DNA from: Sthenelais limicola
Lineage: Eukaryota > Annelida > Polychaeta > Phyllodocida > Sigalionidae
Reading direction: 5' to 3'
Length of the DNA stretch: 64,000 nucleotides
Assembly: GCA_942159475.1 (NCBI GenBank)
Contig: OW804094.1
Span: 8,749,555 to 8,813,554, forward strand
The notes beneath the pieces are model-generated. The model saw nothing but the letters and a program-made list of their open reading frames with translations. It was not told where the DNA came from and made no database searches. Both the position numbers and the translations under genes were made by a program. Each line of letters begins with the position of its first letter. Position 1 is the first letter of the stretch. Below, piece after piece: positions 1 through 11,729 of this stretch.

Positions 1-760
1 TTAGACAGAAGAGCTGTCGAATAAACTTTGCATATAGAAGCTGCAGTATTTCCCTGACTTGGCAGAATATTCATTCACCGGCAGGGCTTAGGCCTTGTTA
101 AATCCTTGTTCTTGTCTGAGACAGCTCTAATACTGTTATCTCACTCACTAACTTGTGTTGCCTCAAGCAATGAGGAAATAGTCTGAATATTCCTCTTCAC
201 TTCTTGTTAGCTGTTAGCGCTCAGATTAGTTTATATTTGTGGGTGAGATTACTGGCATATGTACACTCAGTCAAGTGGGGATTATAGGTGATGTGTTTGA
301 GGAAAGTCACAGGATGAGTCACAAGTCACAAAATTAATATTTTTCAAAGTGTTTTGTTCACAAGGTGTCTTTGCAGGAATATTTATATTTTTTGGGTACT
401 CAATGCTGTCTGTAGCATGAATACATTCATCAAATTTCTACTGTACTAAATATATACATCCATTTCCAAGGATACTTACTTGTTTGGCGATCCACCGTCA
501 AGTGGGAGTTTGTCAAACAAAGAGCAAAATGTGGTGCACTATTCTCGAATATTTGAATATTTAATTTTGGCATTTTTTCATAATGTGTTCGGTTCTTACT
601 CTCAGCTAGCAGGGCCTCGTCTCATGACTGGTTTTTCAAATAGCCCCAATAAGACCAAGTTGTCCCTCCTATTTAGTCTAAAGCCAAAGACCCGGCCTCA
701 CCGGTGGATTATATCAGTGGATGAGCCAAGTGAGTAAAGTTTGTCCAGGATAGACTGAAT
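1..760. other. AT-rich non-coding DNA with a MITE-A left-half fragment
   Basis: At 288-456 there is a degraded left half of a family A MITE (GTGATGTGTTTGAGG, then AAAATTAATATTTTTC). The rest shows no recognisable gene. The open frame at 480-737 has no domain or coding character that I can recognise. Confidence 0.5.
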
Positions 761-1101
761 AGGGGATCTGCACAGGCGCCATTTTGAATCTTGATTCCCA
801 TGGAATTATGGGACTAATGGTACATCCTAAAATCTATAGAAAACATACCATGTTCAGCATGGAATATTTGTCAATGTTCTAATGTCCATATTTATGATTT
901 ATACAGGTTTCCATGACGCAAGTCCCCATCTTTCCCATCATGAACTTGGTTTTCATAGATCATTTTACAAGCTCTGATATTGGTGAAAACATTCATGCAA
1001 TTTTTTTATAAAAATGTTGCCAAATATTTGTATGTCAGATTTCAACAGAATCCAGCCCAGCATGCACTGCAGTAGACATGCGCAGTGAGACAGGCAAATC
1101 C
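761..1101 (+). mobile_element. MITE family C copy
   Basis: The sequence starts TAGGGGATCTGCACAGG and ends near GACAGGCAAATCCCATA, an imperfect inverted repeat. The interior (ATGGGACTAATGGTAC, CCATGTTCAGCATGGAATA) recurs at 20.8, 27.6 and 54.7 kb, which defines the family. Flanking TA suggests a TA target. It has no coding capacity. Confidence 0.7.
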
Positions 1102-1149
1102 CATATTAGGTAGTACCATCGTAGCTGGTTGCTTGTCACTGGTCATTGA

Positions 1150-1756
1150 GTAGCGGGCTCCCAGTAGAGTAGGAACGTGTGGTATAACCATGGTGCTAAC
1201 TTGGTATTAGAGCAAGTATTAGTAGTGGCAATAATATCACCACATCTTGAGTAGGGGGCTTGTGGTGGTGTAGGTAAGTGTGGTATAACCATGGTCCTAA
1301 CTTGGTATTAGAGCAAGTATTAGTGGTGGCAATAATATCACCACATCTTGAGTAGGCGGCTTGTGGTGGAGTAGGTAAGTGTGGTATAACCATGGTCCTA
1401 ACTTGGTATTAGAGCAAGTATTAGTAGTGGCAATAATATCACCACATCTTGAGTAGGGGGCTTGTGGTGGTGTAGGAAAGTGTGGTATAACCATGGTCCT
1501 AACTTGGTATTATAGCAAGTATTAGTAGTGGCAATAATATCACCACATCTTGAGTAGGGGGCTTGTGGTGGAGTAGGTAAGTGTGGTATAACCATGGTGC
1601 TAACTTGGTATTAGAGCTAGTATTAGTAGTGGCAATAATATCACCACATCTTGAGTAGGGGGCTTGTGGTGGAGTAGGAAAGTGTGGTATAACCATGGTC
1701 ATAACTTGGTCTCAACCTGGTATTAGAGTGAGTATTAGTAGTGGCATGAGACAGCT
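1150..1756 (+). repeat. Tandem repeat, 101-bp unit, about 5.6 copies
   Basis: Units containing TATAACCATGGTCCTAACTT and TTGAGTAGGGGGCTTGTGG repeat at 101-bp spacing with few differences. The four staggered minus-strand frames of about 65 codons inside it begin exactly 101 bp apart and are by-products of the repeat. Confidence 0.92.
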
Positions 1757-1782
1757 GGGTGAAAAGAGCCCAACTTAGCTTA

Positions 1783-1975
1783 CCGTAGTGGCCCGTTCAT
1801 AAGCCCGGGTTTGTATATGTTTAGACCCCCCTCTTGCCCCGGCTTGCAATTGAGATGGGCTTCTAATCGATAATTAAATTTTAGTGGATTTTATTTTTTC
1901 ATGACCCCTACACCCCCGGTCTGTATTTGAGATAGGCTTATAAACAGGTCCCGGCTTATAAACGGGCCACTACGG
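1783..1975. mobile_element. 193-bp MITE with CCGTAGTGGCCCGTT ends
   Basis: The left end CCGTAGTGGCCCGTTCAT and right end ATAAACGGGCCACTACGG are inverted repeats. Both are bordered by TA (1781-1782 and 1976-1977), as for elements that duplicate TA. Tc1/mariner or a similar TA-targeting superfamily would fit, but no transposase is present to decide. Confidence 0.75.
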
Positions 1976-3011
1976 TACTCTGCTAGGATAGCAGTGGGAT
2001 AGCGGCGCTCTTGTCCAAATGTCTGGGGCTGTGCAAGGGTAATTTTTGATGTTAATGTTACAAATTTTGTAACATTAATTAACAATATTAACCTATCCAA
2101 CCCACCCATCCGCCAACGTTGCATCATGCTTGACGACCAAGTGCAGGAAAAAGAACATTCAATTCCTGAGTGAAATATATACGTAACATCAGGACGATGC
2201 TTCACCGCGTCCACTTTTCTCCAGATGACGCACATTCTAACAATGTCATGTAACTTAAGGACGGCCCAGTATATTGCCACCACTAAATAACATTGTTATT
2301 ATCATGCTTTTTGGCAATATGTATCCTTTCCCACGGAGTGCTTTATAGCACTACGCGTCCTACGCATGGGAGTGCTTAAAGGCAATATGCGACCTGAATG
2401 GGTTAAAAACTAATAATTTAATTATTAATACTTGTTTCACTATTAATATCGTGAAGTAGTGGAAAAACCGTTTCCAAGGTACCTGTAGATATTGGCAATT
2501 TGCCAAAAAAGTCCCACACTGGGAAGACCTAATCTTTTAGATCCTTATAACTGAGGGTCTGAGCTTCTATTTGATATATGACCCATGGTGAAGTTTTTTT
2601 CATGGTACATCCTATTTGTGGCCCATTGCTACTCCACTCTAACCTTATTCCTCCCCCATCTAATCTATTGGTATAGTTTCAATCAGAAACCATCATAGTT
2701 TATTTTCCCCCTCCAACTTTGCCCCATTGATTCTCTCTATCTCGCTCTTTCTACTTCTCTTTATCTGTATTATATATATCTATCCTTCTATGTCTCTGTT
2801 CTTCTCTCTGTCTCACAATCTCATTTCACACAAAAGTGAGTTCTTCAGGATGTCAGGCCAACTATAACCACACATCTAATACTAGAGCTGTGCTTGGCTG
2901 ATTTTATTACGCCTTCTGAACTTGAGGCCTTCCATCTTTATCTAATCTTTATTCCATCTTTCCTAAAAACACATCACATAATTATATAATATAACCCCTA
3001 CGTTATATTAT
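1976..3011. other. Non-coding stretch, pyrimidine-rich tract at 2700-2830
   Basis: No gene is recognised. The sequence at 2700-2830 is a degenerate CT-rich tract resembling those at 5510-5590 and 62260-62530. The 130-codon minus-strand frame at 1891-2283 overlaps a MITE end and shows no known domain. Confidence 0.5.
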
Positions 3012-3165
3012 GTATTGTGTTTTTAGGAAAATGAGTGATAATGCGCAAAAAAATGGATTTTGAGATATCACCATATTTGAAAAGAGGAGATCAAGGGGAT
3101 TCCAATGATAGTAAACACTAGAACACCTACTAAGTAAACACTAGAACACCTAATAACTTTTTTCT
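3012..3165 (-). mobile_element. MITE family A, end fragment
   Basis: A degraded GTATTGTGTTTTTAGGAAAA terminus is followed by the family interior (GGATTTTGAGATATCACCAT, then TTCCAATGATAGTAAACACT). The word group AGTAAACACTAGAACACCTA is locally doubled. The other end is missing. Confidence 0.65.
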
Positions 3166-3327
3166 ATTTTCATGATTGAAGGCATATAAGAAATCTATTA
3201 AGCTAACTCATTGGTGTCAGTTGCTTGGAATATTACACTCGTTGCTATGCAACTCTTGCAATATTCAAGCTCCTTCAACCTACTCGTTAGTTAATCTGTA
3301 TGTACACATTCCCAAGTCCCCTATTAC

Positions 3328-5020
3328 AGGGGCGGCGGAACAGATAAAATATTGGGGGGGGGGGGGGGCAAACTTTTTTGGGGTGGGGGGCATAGAGGAT
3401 GAGTTTGCATTACAGTCCAATACTATAATAGAATCGAAATATTTCACACAAACCCAATACTTTCAACTTTCATCAGGAAACAGGGCATACTTAATATGCC
3501 TTTACTACCATACTATTGAATACTTCTTAGAATTTTAATGTGGTACGCTATAACCCAGCTTATCCCCGCCCATAAGGCGTGGGGTCTGGGGCCCCAGAAG
3601 CCAGACGTTTTTTCCTTAGACTTGAACTCATTTTAGGCATTTTTTTGGGTGTTGAATCTATTCTCATTGGGATCTAAAATGTCGTTTTTTATAGTTTTAA
3701 CATTTTTTTCTTACATGGCTCAGATTTTCAGAAAATGTACAATTTGTCTTTAACAATCCTTTCAAATAACACAAATTTAAGACAATAATGATGTTCAAAA
3801 TTCAGTTTAACACAAGCAAACACTTCCTTTAAATCAACTCAATACCAACTATATTCAGATATAACTAGTTTTGACCATTTTTCAGTCTTAAATTAGCAGA
3901 ATTCACCAAATATGTAGATCTGCCAATTGTACATTTTTCTGAAAATCTAACCCACATGTATTTTGGTGAGATACTTTTAGGTACAATTTAAGAATACTAT
4001 AAACCAAATCTGGTGACTACCATCTATTATCTTCATTTGTGCATTTTTCAAACATTTAAAAAGATATATTAGATCTCTAAGATGTAGGATATGAATTTGG
4101 TGATGAATAGGGTGCGGGGGGGGGGGAAGGCAGGGGAGAATTTTCAGGGGGGCACCTTTTTTGTGCAGACTGAGTGGGGGGGGGCATCTTATTTTGCACA
4201 GACTTAGAACTACAATGATGTAGGAGTAGGGGGGGGGGTCATGAAGTTTTGCACAACCTTTCAAGGAGGAACCAAGGAATCTTGCACAAGACGTGCAAGT
4301 GTAGTTGTATACCAGCATATAATAATTATTCGTGTGCTTGTTTTAAACATTTAACAAAGACGGACAACCTATACGGTACGATGAAGATTTATTGAACAAG
4401 CTATTGATATTAAAGGATTCCTGGTGTGAAGTAAAACGCCCTAAACACCACTTATACAGCTGAAGATGCCTTCAATGACAAATGTGACAAATGAACAGTC
4501 ATTAATGCTCACCACTGAAGTTTCTACCTACAGCAATTTAAAAACATCTTGTCATTTTGAAACATCTTGACACCTGAACTGAATTAAGGAAAATCACAAA
4601 TACTATTACAAATATATGAAAATTACTTAGACTATTCAACTGGACGAACCACTATTCACATAAAAGTCTTCAGTTTATCGGAAATTCTACGGACTATTTT
4701 ATCTTGCGAACTTTTTAGTATAAAGAATTAGTACTAAGGATTGTTGAAAACATAATGTAATGACTTGATTCTAAAATTTCTCATCTTATTCCATTTATTT
4801 TATCAAAGGGCCCCCCAGGAAGATCACTATTGTGAGGGTTGCGTCCTTTCTCTTGATTATATATGATTATATTATATATAATTGTGAATAGAAGTTTTTT
4901 ATATATATATAAGACTTCAAAGGGGGGGGGGGGGTCATACAATAGACAGTGAGAGGAGAGGAAGATATAGGAAAGGGAGGAGGGCGAGTGGGTATGGGAA
5001 GGAGAGGGAGGGGCAATGAG
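3328..5020. repeat. Region of G-run elements (GGGGCGGCGGAAC end at 3328)
   Basis: The sequence CAGGGGCGGCGGAACAG at 3328 is the reverse-complement type of the ends near 5300 and 6124 (GGTTCCGCCGCGCCTG). Long G runs lie at 3354-3369, 4117-4126, 4177-4185, 4230-4238 and 4921-4934. These ends may bound one large degraded element or several small ones. Part of the segment (3700-3960) has family B-like words such as AGATTTTCAGAAAATGTACA. No gene is seen. Confidence 0.45.
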
Positions 5021-5302
5021 AAAGAAGATCGCTATACAGAAATGAAGTTCAGCCAGAGTCATCAAGGACAATACTTTTTTTTTACTGATTCTCTAAGTTT
5101 TTACATAAATGATGTGTAAAGTTTTTGACTTTTAATATTCATGATTTATGCTAAGTCTTACCACTCTATGCTGTGAGTTATTTTTTTGGCAAATAAAATG
5201 TTCACATCGCAACAAAATTATTGGGGGGGGCAGGCCCCCCTCAATATAATTATCGGGGGCAAGTGCTCCCCTTGCCCCCCCCCCCGGTTACGCCGCACCT
5301 GC
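5021..5302 (+). repeat. G/C-run element end, copy 1 (family F)
   Basis: This about 280-bp unit matches 5836-6124 from GAGAAAGAAGAT through CAGAAATGAAGTTC and ATTGGGGGGG to CCCCGGTTACGCCGCACCTGC. The two copies are direct repeats about 815 bp apart and vary most in homopolymer length. Confidence 0.7.
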
Positions 5303-5306
5303 ACCA

Positions 5307-5386
5307 AAGAGATCTCAATTGTAAATAAACCCTTTTGGAAAATATCAATTTTGCGACTTGTGACTCATATTCCTGAAACACATCAC
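5307..5386 (+). mobile_element. MITE family A, right-end fragment
   Basis: The stretch AATATCAATTTTGCGACTTG followed by TGACTCATATTCCTG and AACACATCAC is the family A terminus. Only about 80 bp remain. Confidence 0.7.
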
Positions 5387-5664
5387 AATGTATTTATTCA
5401 GAGTATTCCCAGCAGCAAACCAGAATATAGCGGGGATTGAAATATATCACTATTGTGAAATATCTCAAAATAAAAACTTGTTTTTAAAAAAATATCATGC
5501 CCTTGTCCCTCATTCATCTCTGATCTCTTAACTCTCCTCCCTCATCTCTCCCCTCTCTTCTCTCAACTCTACCCTCTCGCCTTTCCCCTTTTGAAAGGAC
5601 AGTTTTGTCACACTAGTTAAAATGTTTCTAGTCCAATTCCTTGCATACCTTTGATACTATGCAT

Positions 5665-5825
5665 GTGATGTGTTACAAGGAAATAGGTCACAATGTTATA
5701 CTTTTTATTTCCCATATCTTTATTTAATGAATTATGTACATATTTGAAAAGAGCTCAAGCTGATTCCAATGATAGTAAACAGTGGGACACCTAATAAGTA
5801 TTTCTATAATTTAAGGTTGATATAG
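5665..5825 (-). mobile_element. MITE family A, left-end fragment
   Basis: GTGATGTGTTACAAGGAAAT at 5665 is a family A terminus, followed by degraded interior (GATTCCAATGATAGTAAACA). The fragment lies between the two family F copies. A CT-rich tract at 5510-5590 precedes it. Confidence 0.6.
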
Positions 5826-5835
5826 GCAGATAGGC

Positions 5836-6124
5836 ATTGAGAAAGAAGATTGATATACAGAAATGAAGTTCTGAATCAGCAAGAACAATGATTTTTTTAC
5901 CGATTCTCTTAGTTTTTACATGAATGATGTCTGAACTTTCTGAACGTATTATTTATGATTTCATTAGTATTACTACTGTACACGTTGCATACACGTCTGT
6001 GCGTGACATTCTTCGGCGAATAATTTGTTCACATTTCAACCAAATTATTGGGGGGGGGGGGGGAGGGCAAGCGCTTCCCTTGCCCCCCCACCCCCCCCCC
6101 CCCCCCCGGTTCCGCCGCGCCTGC
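5836..6124 (+). repeat. G/C-run element end, copy 2 (family F)
   Basis: Second copy of the 5021-5302 unit, ending in a long C run and GGTTCCGCCGCGCCTGC. The reading frame at 5924-6163 is an accident of the G and C runs. Confidence 0.7.
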
Positions 6125-6479
6125 TATTATACATTGCTAAAATGTGACCCGGCTCATATATGATATGATAACCTCATCAATAATGTTCTACAGCTTGGTG
6201 TAAAATGTATCAGTGTGACGCTAGGTAGGTTCTCCACCGCACCTGAACCAATATACCCACCTGCATCAGTCAATCCTAGTGGCTGACTGCCACAGAAGCT
6301 CCACAATCTTCCTTCCATACAATTTGGTATAGGGGAAACATGTCCCTGGCCAATTAATACAGACATTATTATTAATATTGGAGAGTGCTTGGTGTTGGGA
6401 AAAAAAAAAAAAAAAAATATTGGAGAGTGCTAGAAATCCTGATTAAGTTTTAACCCTTGTGAAGGTGGGCATAATATTA

Positions 6480-6713
6480 GGGTAAGATTTCCAGAAAATG
6501 TACAATTCACATTTAAAAGCCTCCCAAATAACCCGAAGCTAATACAAAAATGAGACTCAAAACACAATTCAACATAACCAAACACATCCTTTGAATCAAC
6601 TAAATGCCGAATATACACAGATATACCTAGCATTAATAATTTTCCTGCCTAATTTAGCAAAATTTGCTAAATGTGCAGAGGTGCAAATTGTATATTTTCT
6701 GAGAATCTGACCC
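6480..6713 (-). mobile_element. MITE family B copy
   Basis: Ends GGGTAAGATTTCCAGAAAAT and ATTTTCTGAGAATCTGACCC are inverted repeats. The interior carries the family landmarks CCTCCCAAATAACCCGAA and AACATAACCAAACACATCC. No matching 4-bp flank is seen (TATTA against TTGA). Confidence 0.8.
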
Positions 6714-6944
6714 TTGAAGGTGAGTATATCAGCCCCAGGCAGGTAGGAATGGAAAGCCTATTGGTGATTATTAAATTATCTTTAGTCAAGACATATCTAC
6801 ATTAACCACTTATGGGACCGAGTTCAGAGTGGGTGGAAAATGTAGAACGAGTAGGGAGGCGGAGTGATAGAACACGAAGCTGAAGGCCATGTAGAACAAG
6901 TACCATAAGTTCATTAGTATATGTAACCTCTTCTTCCTTAAAGC

Positions 6945-7326
6945 TGGGTTCCACTGGCCAGCTACTTCTCCCGCTACTGCTCCCGCTACTGCTCCCGCTA
7001 CTGCTCCCACTACTGCTCCCGCTACTTCTCCCGCTACTGCTCCCGCTACTGCTCCCGCTACTGCTCCCGCTACTTCTCCCGCTACTGCTCCCGCTACTGC
7101 TCCCGCTACTGCTCCCGCTACTGCTCCCGCTACTGCTCCCGCTACTGCTCCCGCTACTGCTCCCGCTACTGCTCCCGCTACTGCTCCCGCTACTGCTCCC
7201 GCTACTGCTCCCGCTACTGCTCCCGCTACTGCTCCCGCTACTGCTCCCGCTACTGCTCCCGCTACTTCTCCCGCTACTGCTCCCGCTACTGCTCCCGCTA
7301 CTGCTCCCGCTACTGCTCCCGCTTCT
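6945..7326 (+). repeat. 12-bp tandem array (GCTACTGCTCCC)n
   Basis: About 30 copies of GCTACTGCTCCC with occasional GCTACTTCTCCC variants occupy 6960-7326. The head, GCTGGGTTCCACTGGCC at about 6943-6960, is shared with the head of the decamer array near 13305, so both arrays sit on related elements. The interspersed G-to-T changes are themselves clustered, as expected from unequal exchange. Confidence 0.93.
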
Positions 7327-7780
7327 TGATGAAAGAAGTTGGAGAGTGATGGGGATGGGTGCTATTGGGCCCCGCTACAAAGCCACATTACTTCCTGCTT
7401 CTTTTTTGGAGCGTTTTCAAAGTGTAGAGTGCTCCCGCTTCTATCAAACATATTTGATTTGAAGCGGCAGCTACTTTGTAGCAGGAGGTAGCGGGAAGTA
7501 ATGGTCGTTAAGCAGGAAATAGCGGTCACTGGAGCAGGGCATTGGCACCACTCTATGCTACTTCTCACGCTATTTGATGCGTTCATTTCTATGTGAAAAT
7601 GAAATGTTGTCTGATTACAATTCTGAGTAGCGTTAGAAGTAGTGGTGGAAGTAGCGGGGCAATAGCACCTATTCCGGTATACCTTCAGTTGCTTGCTCCC
7701 GCTTCTAAAAAAGCGGGAGCAATAGGCAGTCAAAGAAACGGGAGAAGTAGCAAGAGGAGTAGTATATTTTTATGGATTTG
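7327..7780. repeat. Degraded flank of the 12-mer array
   Basis: Past the array there are scattered words of the same kind (AGGAGGTAGCGGGAAGTA, TTGCTCCCGCTTCTAAAAAA, GGGAGAAGTAGC) in both orientations. This looks like the rest of an inverted element grown from the same GCTACT core. Reading frames here (7362-7733, 7593-7784) show no recognisable protein. Confidence 0.5.
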
Positions 7781-8059
7781 GTAAATGATTGATTTTTAGT
7801 CTTTTTGATGATGCAATTTGCTCTAACTTCTTGAAAATGCTGAGACTTATTTGAGGTAATTGATCAAAACCAATTGTGCCACTGCCTGACTACTGTAACC
7901 AAACAGCTCTCTTCCAAAAGGGATAGCCAATCAAAGGCCATGTTACATATTCGCCTATGGAAAAAGCCTAATGGTCAAATCCTCAAAATATGTTCCAAAA
8001 TTTGAAGCTCTACACATTTAGACACTTTCAGTATCCTAGCTGTAATTACTCACCATTTC

Positions 8060-8141
8060 GGGTGAAATTGGACGGTGTACAATTAGTCTCTCTTGATGCA
8101 AGCGTCTCGGGAGCCTAATTTTACACAATCCAATTTCACCC
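8060..8141. mobile_element. 82-bp inverted-repeat element
   Basis: GGGTGAAATTGGACGGTGTA at the left and TACACAATCCAATTTCACCC at the right are imperfect inverted repeats around a short centre. The ends resemble the GGGTGAAATT variant of family B, so this may be an extreme deletion derivative. Confidence 0.55.
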
Positions 8142-8344
8142 TCAAAGTTCACCCTAAAAAATGGGGAATGTCAAGGTCCTCCCTATATGGTTCACAGGCC
8201 ACCTTGCTACTCCTCTCCACCTATAGAACCATCACAACAACATCGCAAGGCTTACCGCAGCGCTTATGGCAGCCAGTGGAGGCCACCCTTACTACTTAAA
8301 TATGGATAGTCAGTGGTCACAATTTGGTGTCTTGATTCTTTTGA

Positions 8345-8540
8345 CTAACAGTGTTAAACCCTCCGAAAATAAGAACATTCCAACATTATTTTTAACAAGG
8401 AATTTCCAATGATATACTTATTACAACGTTTTGCAATTTGGTGCTTGGATTTATATAACTAACAGTGTTAAACCTTCCGAAAATGAGAACATTCCAATAA
8501 ATAGATCTTCTAAATAAACCACTTTGTGACTTGTGAGTCA
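8345..8540 (-). repeat. Two degraded family A-like fragments
   Basis: The phrase CTAACAGTGTTAAACC..TCCGAAAAT..GAACATTCCAA occurs twice about 115 bp apart, followed by CCACTTTGTGACTTGTGAGT. These match the right part of family A loosely. Confidence 0.4.
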
Positions 8541-9420
8541 TCTTGCCGCAGACAGTGAAGCGGTACAGTGTCTACCACTGTCTCACCCGTCCCATATCGT
8601 GAACTCACTTAGTGAGTCTAGCCTGCAGAGGCTTCTGGCTGGCTCCTCGTTTACTTCCGGTTAGGTCAGACAGGGTCAAGACCAAATGATTATGTACAAT
8701 TGGATTGTTGCAAATCCCCCAAATCAAGTTACATTCAATAAGAATCTCATGGAGACCATACACATATAGATCTAGTAGTTAGGTTCAATTAGGATCAATT
8801 TAATTACTTTAACATCGAGATATTATGAGAGATAAGTTTGATAGGTTTTTACCTCCAACAAAAACAAGTTGTACTACACAAATGATAAAAACAACCACGA
8901 ACGAAGTAGAATTTACTGTTTTTCTCCCTAACAAATTTGGTTTTCATTCTGGTTAATATGTCACAGAAGTGTCTTACTTACCAGTCATTGTTATTTTTGA
9001 GATTTAGATTTAGATTTAGAAAACTTGTATTGCTAATATATTAGCCAATCAGAGGGGCGCTCCAGCAATTGGGAGGATTTCAGCACCCCTGGTGGTGCTT
9101 ACAATGCATGTGAGTAGAGTAACAACTCCATTTCAGTCATAGACTGGCAATGGTTCTCTACCTTTGTACAGTAATAGTTTTCAAATTACAGGATAACAAC
9201 AATATAGGTGCCTTAGCATTTGAAAAGGTAACAATGACAACATTCGCTCGATGATGATTAGCTGAATTGGATTTTCCCGGGGGTGGGGGGGGGGGGGGGA
9301 GAGAAAATGGGGGAGAGAGGGTGGAGGAGGAAAGTCAGTAGGAGGAAAGACATGATGGGTAAATAAGAGTATCCACATACATTATACATATGAATCTATA
9401 TAAAATATTCGTCATTCCAG
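8541..9420. other. Non-coding stretch with (GATTTA)3 tail and a G run
   Basis: No gene is recognised. GATTTAGATTTAGATTTAG at about 9001-9019 resembles the short tandem tail of a retrotransposed sequence in minus orientation. A G run lies at 9282-9299. Confidence 0.4.
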
Positions 9421-9790
9421 ATGTATATGGCTCTAGCATTATTTTTAAATGCTTGTTGGTCTATTGTCCGGTGGGCCACCGTGGGTAATCTATTCCAGCT
9501 TGTTGTAATTCAGTTATGTATAGATTTCCTGATTTGTTCTGATTTTGGGCTAATTTGTTTTAATATCTTTCTTCCTTCAACAAAGTTTCTTGTGTTGATA
9601 GAACATAAGTCAATGTTATCTGGATTTTGAGCCCTGCGGTGACCCGCCTGCAATAGATGTAAGCGTCTACGATGTTTAAGAGGTAGTAGTCATTGTGGAC
9701 AGTGGACATTGGTTCTAGGAGGAAGTCTATAAATGGTCTTTAAGATACGGTTTTGGAGAATTTGGAGTCTATTGATGTTGGTGGAACTAT
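9421..9790 (-). pseudogene. LINE reverse transcriptase C-terminal remnant
   Basis: Minus-strand translation from 9790 gives LQILQNRILKTIYRLP, then, past an in-frame TGA, LLPLKHRRRLHLL. A later stop and frame change lead to ITTSWNRLPTVAHRT. In established non-LTR retrotransposon families (CR1/L2/jockey-like) the segment after the RT catalytic domain reads LQNRALRII...WLPLKxRR...WNxLP, and all three landmarks occur here in that order and at plausible spacing. The copy is dead: at least two stops and one frameshift, and no catalytic FADD region nearby. Confidence 0.75.
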
Positions 9791-10177
9791 TGAGTCAAGC
9801 AGAATATCAGGAGGATAGCAGGAGATAAATAGAATGAATATGTGAAATTGTTTGAGCATAATCTCACAGCCATTGGAGCATATTCTAACGTGTTTCTTCC
9901 AAAACAAAATACATCAAAAACACAATAAGTCAAGCGTATATATATACAATGGTCCTAAGTCATGCACATTGTAAAGTGATTTGCCTTTAGCCTCTGGATC
10001 TGATTCTTCCACATACTTTTTTTTCTTTTTTTTTCTTTTCTTTTTTCGCATACTCAATTTGTCTGTTCTCAAGGCTAATCTGCTATGTTGACGGAGGTTG
10101 CTGTTCACTGACTTGATTTGTATGCCTAAAAGGCGAATGAAACTGTGACAAGATAGAACGTTGGGAATTCTGTATCT

Positions 10178-10413
10178 GGGTCAGATCGCCTAAAAATGTA
10201 CAATCGGCAGCTCTACGCATTTAATAAATAATGAATAGATTAGGCTGAGAAATGATACATACTAGGTATATCTGAGTATATTTCATATTGACTTCCCTCA
10301 GAGAATCTGTTTGGTTATGTCGAACTGTATTTTGAACCTCGTTTCTGTCTTAAATTGTGTTTATTTCAGAGGATTGGTGAAGGTGAATTGTACATATTCT
10401 GGCAATTTGATCC
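10178..10413 (+). mobile_element. MITE family B copy, TSD ATCT
   Basis: GGGTCAGATCGCCTAAAAAT at the left and ATATTCTGGCAATTTGATCC at the right are degraded B ends. ATCT flanks both sides (10174-10177 and 10414-10417). Confidence 0.8.
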
Positions 10414-10659
10414 ATCTATTTGAATGAGAAGCTTCTGTATAGTTTCAAATGTGTGTAGCATTTCGAGATCCAATACACTCTGTTTGCTATCTGGCTACCA
10501 ATTTTCATATAAATAAATATGGATTTAGTAAAGATGGATTAAGTAGTTTAAAAAAAGACTGTCAGGACAGTTTTCTTTGTCCGGGGTCTTGTCCTGTCAG
10601 GATCAGGACTGTTCTCATCACCAGAGGTTCAGTCATAAAATTGTTAGATTCTCTTCTTG

Positions 10660-10755
10660 TGCTCTATCAGGGCTCTGTCAGGGCTATGTCAGGGCTCTGT
10701 CAGTGCTCTGTCAGGGCTCTGTCAGTGCTCTGTCAGGGCTCTGTCAGTCCTGACC
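10660..10755 (+). repeat. 12-bp tandem array (GGGCTCTGTCAGT-like)
   Basis: Alternating CAGGGCTCTGT and CAGTGCTCTGT units repeat about seven times. The surrounding 10561-10800 and 11075-11160 stretches share TGTCAGGATCAGGACTG and TCAGGTCAGGATCAGCAC words, so the array belongs to one element with the CTTGCCGCTA array. Confidence 0.8.
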
Positions 10756-10800
10756 GTGTGGGCTGTGCCCTGACAGAGCCCTGACTGTACTTGCCGCTAC

Positions 10801-11003
10801 TTCATTTCATTTCATTTCATTTCAAGAATTATTTATTGTTTCGATGACATTACAATAAGGTTATTCAACAATCTAATTAGGCAAATGCCTAAGAAGTTCT
10901 TCCGTCGAGTGCCCGAATCTTGAGTTACTTTTGTTTACAGTATCAATATTAACATTATACAACAAATACAACAATGGATAAATTATAGATGTAACAATAA
11001 TAT
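10801..11003 (-). repeat. Retrotransposon 3' end with (TTTCA)n tail, antisense
   Basis: (TTTCA)n at 10802-10825, then AGAATTATTTATTG, looks like the antisense of a LINE or SINE 3' end. Similar sequence with an AATTC-type tail starts at 33617. It splits the (CTTGCCGCTA)n array: one unit lies before it at 10792 and seven or so after it. Confidence 0.6.
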
Positions 11004-11077
11004 ACTTGCCGCTACTTGCCGCTACTTGCCGCTACTTGCCGCTACTTGCCGCTACTTGCCGCTACTTGCCGCTACTG
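11004..11077 (+). repeat. 10-bp tandem array (GCTACTTGCC)n
   Basis: Seven perfect decamers. The unit differs at one base from GCTACTTCCC, the reverse complement of the GGGAAGTAGC unit in the 13.4-15.3 kb array. Confidence 0.92.
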
Positions 11078-11366
11078 TCAGGTCAGGATCAGCACACAGT
11101 ACATATTGTCTGTTGTAGTAGAGTCATAAATCAACTGATACAGGATAGTCAGGACAAAATTTGGGAGAATAAATGAACAAATTTCGTTTTTCTAGTCTCA
11201 CTGTTCTCTCTTTTCTGTTGTCACACTGTCCTTGCCCAGTCGCTATTGTGCGACACCACCCTAAACACTTTTACAAGATAAGTTGTATTCAGAGTGCAAT
11301 CTAAATAAGTTTAAAGTGGTCCAGCCACTGTCGACAAAATGGTGACAATGCAAAGGCAATGTATTT

Positions 11367-11601
11367 GGGTCAGATTTTCAGATAATGTACAATTGGGGGC
11401 TCTACACATTTAGCAAACTCTGCTAAATTAGTCTGCTATTTGGCCAATATTAGGTAAATTTGAGTATAGTCGGCATTGCATTGATTCTAGCAATCTGGTC
11501 GGTCAGGTTGAACTGTATTTTGAAGTTTAATTTCGTCTGAAATTCGGCTTATTTCAGGAGTTTGGTGAAGTTGAATTGTACATTTTCTGAAATTCTGACC
11601 C
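11367..11601 (+). mobile_element. MITE family B copy, TSD ATTT
   Basis: GGGTCAGATTTTCAGATAAT and TTCTGAAATTCTGACCC are the ends. ATTT lies immediately outside both (11363-11366 and 11602-11605). It is inserted in the family N element. Confidence 0.9.
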
Positions 11602-11729
11602 ATTTGCTGGTGATACAAGTCGATAAAGAGGGTTATCAATAGCTGCATCGTCTTTGCATTGACAGCTAAAATAAGTTCAGCAACTATAGAACTCATTTTC
11701 ATGCTTTTATATATGCATCTCATTGACTA

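Noticed and set aside
1196..1702. Four similar small minus-strand frames starting 101 bp apart
   Set aside because: They are the same tandem repeat unit read repeatedly; the unit length is not a multiple of three and no domain is present.
1181..1756. Possible CRISPR-like array
   Set aside because: Whole 101-bp units repeat without unique spacers, and the setting is an animal genome.
7362..7784. Overlapping frames on both strands downstream of the 12-mer array
   Set aside because: The sequence is made of scattered array-like words; no protein similarity is recognisable.
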